Below are positions 19,175 through 26,660 of a stretch of DNA of 64,000 nt, piece after piece. The notes below the pieces were generated by a model. It was not told where the DNA came from. It ran no database searches and saw only the letters and a program-made list of their open reading frames with translations. The translations under genes and the position numbers were made by a program. The DNA comes from an uncultured Lachnospiraceae bacterium (lineage in GTDB: Bacteria > Bacillota > Clostridia > Lachnospirales > Lachnospiraceae), in NCBI GenBank assembly GCA_947648875.1, contig CANSPM010000012.1, positions 22,514 through 86,513 of the forward strand. The letters are read 5' to 3'. The first letter of the stretch is position 1, and every line of letters begins with the position of its first letter.

Positions 19175-20347
19175 ATGGGAGCTGAATTGCCGTTGGAGAT
19201 CATTTATCAAAATGATTTGGATATAGACAAGTTTGCAAAAATGTTGGATAACAAATCTCAAAGTTATAAGTTTTATTGGCTGGAAGCCATTCTGAGTTTA
19301 ATTGTTGAGACAGAAGAAGATATAACGTTTGACCAGATTATAGATGAAATGATCTGTGGGGCATGGTATACCGTAACACATTATCATTTGAGATTAGGTC
19401 CTACAGTTAATGGTAATTCTGAAAATTTTCTAGAACATGCAATTAATGTGCTATACACGCAGGAAAGGGAAAGACTTTCGCAGAATCCTACCAGAGAGGA
19501 ATTACATTTAGCAATAAAAAGGAATGAGGAATTACTCAAAAAGGATAAATACAGACTCACAGATTATGTTCCATATAAACTCCTATATCCTTTTTTAGAT
19601 GAGGAAGGCCTCGAGTACTTAAGGAATGATCAAAGAAGAAGATTGATTGCCTATATGGACAAGTTAACAGCTAATCTTTTCTATAAAATAGTCGACGGGA
19701 GAGGGCTACAGAAAAGAATTTATATAGATAAAAATTGGAAAAGACTTATTTTTGATAACTATTCTGTGATCATAAGCTGGGTCAACTATCATAAAATTCT
19801 TTTTTTGCAGGATCGAAATCCAGGTGTGCCCGGTATTGTATATAAAATATTTCCAGAATCAGACAATGTGCGAAGGCTAGAGAAAGCCAGAGACCTTTGG
19901 AAAACTATTGTAGAAATAACAGGGGTTCCTTTGCGTGATATTTATACGGGTGAGGAATTGGGGAACGGAGATTTTGAGCTTGATCATTTCGTTCCCAGAT
20001 CATATACTGCGAATGATGAATTGTGGAATTTAACACCCATGAGGAAAGATCTAAATCGTGTAAAAAATAACAAATTGCCGTTATGGGAAAGATTTTTTGG
20101 AAAGTTTGCCCAATATCAATACTATATGTATAGCCTATTGTTTATGTCAAAGGATAGGAATGGAACTATTGTTTTACAGGATAAATTTGAGAAATGTAAA
20201 CAATATAATTTGAATGCCATATGGGCCACAGAATGTTTGTATATTCCCAATAATAATGAGGAGCAATTTGTTAATATCTTAGAACATAATTTGAAACCCG
20301 TATATGATGCAGCCAGGATACAGGGATACGATTTATGGAAAATATAG
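19175..20347 (+). CDS. HNH endonuclease-domain protein downstream of dndA
   Basis: 'FELDHFVPRSYTANDELWNLTPMRKDLNRVKNNKLP' HNH-like core in a 390 aa protein. Confidence 0.65.
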   Translation: MGAELPLEIIYQNDLDIDKFAKMLDNKSQSYKFYWLEAILSLIVETEEDITFDQIIDEMICGAWYTVTHYHLRLGPTVNGNSENFLEHAINVLYTQERERLSQNPTREELHLAIKRNEELLKKDKYRLTDYVPYKLLYPFLDEEGLEYLRNDQRRRLIAYMDKLTANLFYKIVDGRGLQKRIYIDKNWKRLIFDNYSVIISWVNYHKILFLQDRNPGVPGIVYKIFPESDNVRRLEKARDLWKTIVEITGVPLRDIYTGEELGNGDFELDHFVPRSYTANDELWNLTPMRKDLNRVKNNKLPLWERFFGKFAQYQYYMYSLLFMSKDRNGTIVLQDKFEKCKQYNLNAIWATECLYIPNNNEEQFVNILEHNLKPVYDAARIQGYDLWKI

Positions 20348-20961
20348 ACATATTTAGAGAATCAACCGTTGAATATTATAACCAAAATGCTGCGGAGTTT
20401 GTGAATGCAACAGTAGATGCAGATATGGGAAAGATATATGAGGAATTTGAAAAGTATATTGATATAGGGGCAAGTATATTAGATTTGGGATGTGGCAGCG
20501 GTCGAGACTGCAAATATTTTAAGGCAAAGGGGTATCATGTTGTTGCAGTAGACGCTTCATTTGCAATGTGTGAAGAGACCAGAAAGCGTGTTTCGGTTGA
20601 AGTGCTTCATATGAGGGCGGAAGACCTAGCCTATGTCGAGGAATTTAGTGCTGTATGGGCATGCGCTTCATTGCTTCATGTATCAAAGGAATACATGCAA
20701 ATAACTCTTAGAAAAGTTGTACATGCTTTGAAAGTAAAAGGTGTATTCTATGGATCCTGGAAATATGGGGAGGGTTATCATTTTGATAAAGGGAAATATT
20801 TTGCAGATTATACGGAGAAAGAAATGAGGAGGCTTATTAAGTCATTACAAAATGTTGAGTTATTGAAATTGTGGGTAACAAATGATGTAAGGGAAGACAT
20901 GAAGGATATAAGATGGCTCAATGTTTTGGTTAGAAAAATGGATAAGCCACTTTTAATGTAG
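20335..20961 (+). CDS. Class I SAM-dependent methyltransferase
   Basis: 'ILDLGCGSGRDCKYFKAKGYHVVAVDAS' motif I/II; overlaps the HNH ORF by 13 bp. Confidence 0.75.
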   Translation: MENIDIFRESTVEYYNQNAAEFVNATVDADMGKIYEEFEKYIDIGASILDLGCGSGRDCKYFKAKGYHVVAVDASFAMCEETRKRVSVEVLHMRAEDLAYVEEFSAVWACASLLHVSKEYMQITLRKVVHALKVKGVFYGSWKYGEGYHFDKGKYFADYTEKEMRRLIKSLQNVELLKLWVTNDVREDMKDIRWLNVLVRKMDKPLLM

Positions 20962-20996
20962 TGGAAAACGGCCTGTTAGAGGAGGGGAGACATTCC

Positions 20997-21456
20997 ATGG
21001 AAATCCTATCCGTTACATCCACCCCCTACCAGGAAGGCGAAGTGTTAAACATTCATATCCGCCTGGACGAAGGCGAGGTCCTCACAGAGGGGGAACGGTT
21101 CAGATCCGCTTGATGGACGACACTTTCGCCGAAAGAGAAGTAAAAATAATCAATCCCCGGCGGGCAGGCGATTATGCAGCCATGTCCCAACAGGCAAAAC
21201 AGAGGAAGCCGTCGGGAAAAACGTTAAAAGAATTTAGAGGCCCCAGGACATGTGTCATTGTGGTTATGCATGTCCCATATCATGCAGTCAAAACGGAGCA
21301 GGAGATAAACAGCAGGAGATAAACAGCAGAACTTTTTTCGCGGAAATGGAAAAAAAGGAATGCATATCCCCTTTTAAAGAAATACTCTGTGGAGAAGAGA
21401 GCATCTACGATTATGTGCGGGAGGGTTATGAGGTTCCGGCGCAGGGAGGACGGTAA
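20997..21456 (+). pseudogene. Frameshifted conserved gene of unknown function at island/core junction
   Basis: Coding continuity is split: MEILSVTSTPYQEGEVLNIHIRLDEGEVLTEG (frame from 20997) | VQIRLMDDTFAEREVKIINPRR..KTEQEINSR (frame of 21110) | TFFAEMEKKECISPFKEILCGEE.. (frame of 21250). The second shift coincides with a 14-bp tandem duplication. Confidence 0.6.
21301..21328 (+). repeat. 14-bp perfect tandem duplication
   Basis: GGAGATAAACAGCA x2 at 21301-21314 and 21315-21328. Confidence 0.9.
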
Positions 21457-21684
21457 ATGTTATTTGGCAAAAAAAAGCATCCGGGCACCGATGGGGAAAA
21501 GTCTTATGATCCTGAAACCCAGCGGCCAATCCTGCGGTGCAGCATTTGCACCGGCGAGCAGGTGGCGGGGTTTAAGGATATCCGAAGCGGGAAGTTTGAG
21601 GAGGTCATGCTCATCAGGAACCGTCAGGAACTACAGGAATTTATGAAAATGTATGGCGTCAGCGAAGTGACGAAGGAGTATTGA
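21457..21684 (+). CDS. Small conserved Cys-containing protein
   Basis: 75 aa 'DPETQRPILRCSICTGEQVAGFKDIRSGKFEEVMLIRN..', good ORF position before lrgA. Confidence 0.55.
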   Translation: MLFGKKKHPGTDGEKSYDPETQRPILRCSICTGEQVAGFKDIRSGKFEEVMLIRNRQELQEFMKMYGVSEVTKEY

Positions 21685-21691
21685 GGCGGAG

Positions 21692-22090
21692 ATGAAATAT
21701 TTAAGACAATTTTTGATCCTACTGACTGTTTCATTTCTGGGCGAAGTTATGCGCAAACTGCTTCCCCTCCCCATCCCGGCAAGCATCTATGGCATTTTAA
21801 TCCTGTTTTTCCTATTGAAAACAAAGATTCTTCCCCTTTCTGCCGTCAGGGACACCGCATGCTTCTTAGTGGAAATCATGCCGGTTATGTTCATTCCGGC
21901 GGCGGTGGGGATCATGGATTCCTGGGGGATCATCGCGCCCTCCTGGCTGGAATATCTGACCATGACGGTGGTTTCTACGGTGGCAGTCATGGGGGTGTCC
22001 GGTCTGGTGACCCAGATTGTTCTGAGGCACGGCAGAGGAGCGGCATCCCGGCAAGGGAGGAAAGAGCTTTGTCGGGAGAGAGAGTTTTAG
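21692..22090 (+). CDS. lrgA: CidA/LrgA family membrane protein
   Basis: 132 aa with hydrophobic segments, 'FLGEVMRKLLPLPIPASIYGILILFFLL', adjacent to lrgB. Confidence 0.8.
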   Translation: MKYLRQFLILLTVSFLGEVMRKLLPLPIPASIYGILILFFLLKTKILPLSAVRDTACFLVEIMPVMFIPAAVGIMDSWGIIAPSWLEYLTMTVVSTVAVMGVSGLVTQIVLRHGRGAASRQGRKELCREREF

Positions 22091-22225
22091 TATGTGAGAG
22101 AAAAGTTCTGACAGAGGGGAAAGCGTCACGGCGGAATAGAGGCATCAGGGTAATCTGCATAGGCCAAAGGGGAGTAGAGGAGCATTGCCCGATTGGGATG
22201 TGGCTCGGCAAAGGAGGAAAGCGTC

Positions 22226-22918
22226 ATGGGCGAAGTGATGAGAACATCGGCCTACTGCGGAGCAGTACTGTCGCTGGGGACATATTTTCTGGGAATCTGG
22301 GTGAAGAAAAAACGGAAATGGAGATTTCTGAACCCGTTACTGCTGTCCATCCTGCTTACCGTGGGGTTTCTGCTTGTCTGCGGCGTGGATTATGACAGCT
22401 ATAACGAAGGGGCAAAATATTTAAGTTACCTGCTGACACCCGCCACGGTCTGTCTGGCGGTTCCGCTGTATGAACAGTTGGAGGTGCTTAAGAAAAACTG
22501 GCAGGCCATACTGGCGGGGATCTGTTCGGGAGTGGGCGTATCACTGCTGTCCATTCTGGTCATGGCGGTGGTCTTTTCCCTGGGACATGAGGAATATGTG
22601 ACATTTCTTCCCAAATCCATCACTACGGCCATCGGTATGGGTGTGTCGGAGGAACTGGGCGGGCATGTGCCGGTGACGGTGGCTGTCATCATTATAACCG
22701 GCGTGCTGGGCAATGTGCTGGCGGAGCCGGTACTGCGGCTGTTTCGCGTTAAGGACCCGGTGGCCCAAGGGATTGCGCTGGGTACGGCTTCCCACGCCAT
22801 CGGAACGGCCAGAGCCATGGAGATGGGGGAGGTGGAGGGCGCCATGAGCAGCCTGTCCATTGTGGTGTCGGGGGTTCTGACGGTGGTCGGAGCCTCGCTG
22901 TTTGCCATGTTCTGGTAA
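22226..22918 (+). CDS. lrgB: LrgB family membrane protein
   Basis: '[36 protein letters not shown]', '[27 protein letters not shown]'; likely start ATG 22226. Confidence 0.88.
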   Translation: MGEVMRTSAYCGAVLSLGTYFLGIWVKKKRKWRFLNPLLLSILLTVGFLLVCGVDYDSYNEGAKYLSYLLTPATVCLAVPLYEQLEVLKKNWQAILAGICSGVGVSLLSILVMAVVFSLGHEEYVTFLPKSITTAIGMGVSEELGGHVPVTVAVIIITGVLGNVLAEPVLRLFRVKDPVAQGIALGTASHAIGTARAMEMGEVEGAMSSLSIVVSGVLTVVGASLFAMFW

Positions 22919-23199
22919 TAATCCTTCAGACAGAGGAGTCATAACCGATCCCCTGGCAGAATAACCCTCCGAACAGAGGGAAGAAAAAGAAAATCTGATA
23001 CAAAATCCCATGAGGCAGAGGAAGGGAAAAAGGAATCCCGGTAGAAAAGATTAGCAGACGGAGTGAAAGAAACAGAAATTTTTGCGGAATAATTCGCTGG
23101 AAAGAGGGGGCGGCGGAAACCAGGACAGGAAAATATTGCTTAAAGAGAAGGTTTTCAGGATAAAAGGACACAGGCGCGGAACAGCGGCGGGAGGATGAC

Positions 23200-24525
23200 A
23201 TGAACCAAAGACTTCGCGGGGACGCAGAACAGATCATAAGGTATGCCATCGGCAGGGTACTGCCGGATGAGGCGGTGGGCAGAGCGTTGTCTGCCTGTGC
23301 TCTGTCCGGTCGTATCTATCTGGCGGCTGTGGGAAAAGCCGCCTGGCAGATGGCAAATGCTGCGGTGCAATACCTGAAAAGCCCCATTGCGGATGGTGTG
23401 GTAGTCACCAAATACGGCCATGTGAGAGGAGATATACCGGGAGTGCGGTGTTTTGAGGGGGGCCATCCCATCCCTGATGAGAATGGTTTGGCAGGCACGC
23501 AGGCGATTTTGGATATGACGGCTGCGCTGACGGAGCGGGATCAGGTACTTCTTCTGGTTTCGGGCGGCGGCAGCGCGCTTTTTGAAAAACCGCTTGTGCC
23601 ACTACCTGTTATGCAGGACGTAAACAGGCAGCTGCTCTCTGTGGGTGCTTCCATAGCGGAGATTAATACCCTGCGAAAACGCCTGTCCGCAGTGAAGGGA
23701 GGCCGTTTTGCCAAATGGTGCGAGCCGGCCCGTATGGAGGCAGTTATCCTGTCGGACGTACTGGGTGATCCGCTGGATATGATAGCCTCGGGGCCTGCTG
23801 CGCTGGACCGTTCTACCTGCCAGGAGGCGCTGAACATTGTGGAAAAATATCATCTGGACATTGCGGAGGAAGCGCGTTCCTGCCTGAGAGAGGAGACGCC
23901 CAAAGAGTTACGGTACGTGAACAGCCATATAATCGGCAGTGTGGGGCAGCTGTGTCTGGCGGCGGCGGAAAAATGTCGGGAACTGGGGTACGAGACGACC
24001 ATTCTGACAGACAGGTTGTGCTGTGAAGCCAGAGAGGCGGGAAAATTTCTGGCATCCATAGCGGCAAGCGGTTTAACCGCAGGGGGAGGCGCGCCCTTGG
24101 CGGGCGGTCCGGCTATGGAGGAAGGCAGTAGGGAAAGCATGAGCATATCCCAAGGTGTCTGCGCGTCGGGAAAGCGGGCCTACATAGCGGGAGGCGAATG
24201 TGTGGTGCATCTGTGCGGAAAGGGGCTGGGCGGCAGGAACCAGGAACTGGCTCTGGCTGCGGCGGAAGGCCTGGCGGGGATTCCCGGCGCGGCTGTATTC
24301 AGCGTGGGATCTGACGGTACGGACGGTCCTACGGATGCGGCAGGCGGCTATGTGGACGGGGAGAGCCTTGACGCGTTAAAGGCAAAGGGCATCCGTTTAC
24401 AGGATGCCCTTGCCCGCAACGATTCCTACCATGCCCTGGATGCCATAGGAGGTCTTATAAGAACAGGCCCCACAGGGACCAACGTCAACGATTTCTCTGT
24501 GGTGCTGATGGATTTTTATGGCTGA
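23200..24525 (+). CDS. Glycerate 2-kinase (MOFRL/DUF4147 family)
   Basis: 'LLVSGGGSALFEKPL', 'GGECVVHLCGKGLGGRNQELAL', 'SVGSDGTDGPTDAAGGYVDG'. Confidence 0.88.
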   Translation: MNQRLRGDAEQIIRYAIGRVLPDEAVGRALSACALSGRIYLAAVGKAAWQMANAAVQYLKSPIADGVVVTKYGHVRGDIPGVRCFEGGHPIPDENGLAGTQAILDMTAALTERDQVLLLVSGGGSALFEKPLVPLPVMQDVNRQLLSVGASIAEINTLRKRLSAVKGGRFAKWCEPARMEAVILSDVLGDPLDMIASGPAALDRSTCQEALNIVEKYHLDIAEEARSCLREETPKELRYVNSHIIGSVGQLCLAAAEKCRELGYETTILTDRLCCEAREAGKFLASIAASGLTAGGGAPLAGGPAMEEGSRESMSISQGVCASGKRAYIAGGECVVHLCGKGLGGRNQELALAAAEGLAGIPGAAVFSVGSDGTDGPTDAAGGYVDGESLDALKAKGIRLQDALARNDSYHALDAIGGLIRTGPTGTNVNDFSVVLMDFYG

Positions 24526-24628
24526 CGACATCAGAAATGCCACTTGACGCCCTGCCCAAACTTGCGCATATGATTATTACAGGAACTGCCGACAGAAACC
24601 GTCATGTCGTTCAATCGTGTTTTCTGCG

Positions 24629-25234
24629 TCAGCATCCCAGCAGCCGGTTCATCTCCCGTGCCTCCTGCCGCTGGGAGATAAGGATATTCTCCAGTATGGG
24701 CTGTAGTTGCGGACAGACGCAGTACCGCAGGGCGTTTTCGGACATGTAGATGGCACCCTGGTGATGGGGGATCATCTCCCGCATAAAGTTGGCGCTGATA
24801 TTGTTGTCGGAGCAGGCATTGTTCATCTCTCTGAACATGTTGTGGGTAATCTGCCGGTAACGATGCGCATAGAGGCACAGGTCCTGAGGGGAATTGAGCA
24901 CCTTGTGGCAGGATTTCAGCGCCTCCGTCATCTCCTTCATGCCCTGCTCCTGCATGGCGATAATATTTTCCGCAATGGCGCGCAAGGGGGCGCAGGGATT
25001 ATAATGCAGAAGGTTTTTGGACATTTCGACGGCTGCCATGTGATGGGGGATCATCTGTACGATGAAATTGTGAGAGAGGCTGTCAGTCAGCTGCGCGTCC
25101 CCCATGGCACGGATCATTTCTTCTAAAATCTCATAATACCTGACCAGATAACATTTGGTTTCTTCGGTAAATTTACAAATATGGGTCATGACCGGTGGAT
25201 TCCTTTCTGCGATATAATATGGCTGGAAGTTCAT
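24629..25234 (-). CDS. DUF305-type protein with two 'MIPHH' repeats
   Basis: 'NFIVQMIPHHMAAVEMSKNLL' and 'NFMREMIPHHQGAIYMSENAL'. Confidence 0.8.
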   Translation of the reverse strand: MNFQPYYIAERNPPVMTHICKFTEETKCYLVRYYEILEEMIRAMGDAQLTDSLSHNFIVQMIPHHMAAVEMSKNLLHYNPCAPLRAIAENIIAMQEQGMKEMTEALKSCHKVLNSPQDLCLYAHRYRQITHNMFREMNNACSDNNISANFMREMIPHHQGAIYMSENALRYCVCPQLQPILENILISQRQEAREMNRLLGC

Positions 25235-25621
25235 TTTCCCGTTTTATGGAGCCGGGCGGGAGAAGGGTCTCTACCTTAAAATATGTATCTGCGGGGGAAT
25301 ATGTGCCTGCCGGATTTTGACATGGCGGCTGACCGGCGATTTTAACGACGCTGTTATAATCTTACGGCTAAGAAATACAACTGCGTCTGATCTTTGGGGG
25401 GCAATTCCGGGGCGCCAGGCCTTGGAGACGGCTGTGCGGGGCAGAAAGAATCCAGTATTATAAAAAGGCGTAAGACTGTGATTGCCTGTGCGCAAAAATT
25501 GGGTGACAGCAACCAACGGCATGTAATGCGCCATAAATGGAATGGAATGACGCGGGGAGTACCCGAATACCATGTAAAAAGAAACAAAAAAGGTAAAATA
25601 TAAATTAGTATGTAAAAAATA

Positions 25622-25650
25622 TTGACATCTCGTTCCCTTTTTCATATAAT
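25622..25650 (+). promoter_or_regulatory. Consensus sigma-A promoter
   Basis: TTGACA (25622-25627), 17-bp spacer, TATAAT (25645-25650), upstream of the GTG start at 25727. Confidence 0.8.
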
Positions 25651-25726
25651 ATACTACAGAAGGCCATGGCGCTTCTCAGAATCAAATGCAGCGCAAAAAG
25701 AGTTTCAAACATAAGAGGAGGCAAAG

Positions 25727-26641
25727 GTGTTTGACTTCTATTATCAGTTAAGGCAGAAAATGATTGATTCCATGCAAAGTTCATTGAGACAAGTCAGGCA
25801 GATTCTCGGTCTGGGAGTGCAGGAACTCAGCGATCTGGTGGGGCTGACCAGGCAGACTCTCAACAATCTGGAATGTAAAAAGAGCAGGATGAGCGCCGCG
25901 CAATATCTTGCTGTCTGTGCTGTGATAGACTATTACACCAGAGACAAACCGGAGCAATACGCGGCCATACAGACCATACTCTCCCTGGGCGATACAGAGG
26001 AGCGGGGCACATTTTTTCCCTCCGCACAAAATAGTTCCCTGTTAAAGAATTGGTTTTTGTGTTTCCCGGACGACTCCAAAATCACGGATGCGTTTTCCGG
26101 GGATAAAAAAATAATATCGCCAAGGGAATTTGAGGGGATTGCATACAGCCACAAAATCTTTGTGGATGATACGATACTGGGTCAGGAAGGCTTTGGCAGC
26201 TGGATTCAACAGGTCTCGGAAACTATGAGAGAGTGTGGAAACAGGTTCCTGATTCCCCTGAAAGTGATTGAAAATATGCAGAGCGGAATCCTCTCATCCG
26301 CCCCCCTTTCTGCGGAGTTTTACCAGAGGGGCATGAGGGTTTTAACCGCCATGCAGCAATCGGGCCTGATCGAGATCCGGGGGGAAAGAAGCGATGTAAA
26401 CATGATAGGCACATTTGTCTTCGTGTTCGCTAAGTTTAAGCATACAAACAGGCTGGCTCTTCTGACCCAAAATGAAAAGCTGGCCAGACAGATTCTGGCG
26501 CTGAACAACGATGTGCTTGGCGGATTTCCCATCTATGTGGCGCAATTTGCGGAGGGGGTGGGATTGCGGGAATGGGATGCTGCCGCAGGCCCGTTTCCCG
26601 TAGAGGAGGCGTTCAAGGGCTGGGACTGTATTGAATCATGA
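25727..26641 (+). CDS. XRE-type HTH fused to PIN-like domain
   Basis: GTG start with AGGAGG RBS; 'LGLGVQELSDLVGLTRQTLNNLECKKSRMSAAQYLAV' HTH; C-terminal half resembles the PIN domain of the next gene. Confidence 0.7.
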   Translation: MFDFYYQLRQKMIDSMQSSLRQVRQILGLGVQELSDLVGLTRQTLNNLECKKSRMSAAQYLAVCAVIDYYTRDKPEQYAAIQTILSLGDTEERGTFFPSAQNSSLLKNWFLCFPDDSKITDAFSGDKKIISPREFEGIAYSHKIFVDDTILGQEGFGSWIQQVSETMRECGNRFLIPLKVIENMQSGILSSAPLSAEFYQRGMRVLTAMQQSGLIEIRGERSDVNMIGTFVFVFAKFKHTNRLALLTQNEKLARQILALNNDVLGGFPIYVAQFAEGVGLREWDAAAGPFPVEEAFKGWDCIES

Positions 26642-26660
26642 AACGAGAGGGGAGACGTGT

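Noticed and set aside
18-20961. Interpretation as DISARM, BREX or Druantia
   Set aside because: Helicase content is superficially similar, but the clear dndB-C-D-E-A genes and lack of BrxL/PglZ, DrmB/C or Druantia-type giant proteins argue against these.
21859-22395. 178 aa plus-strand ORF overlapping lrgA/lrgB
   Set aside because: Out of frame with confident lrgA and lrgB; low-complexity Gly/His/Arg-rich translation.
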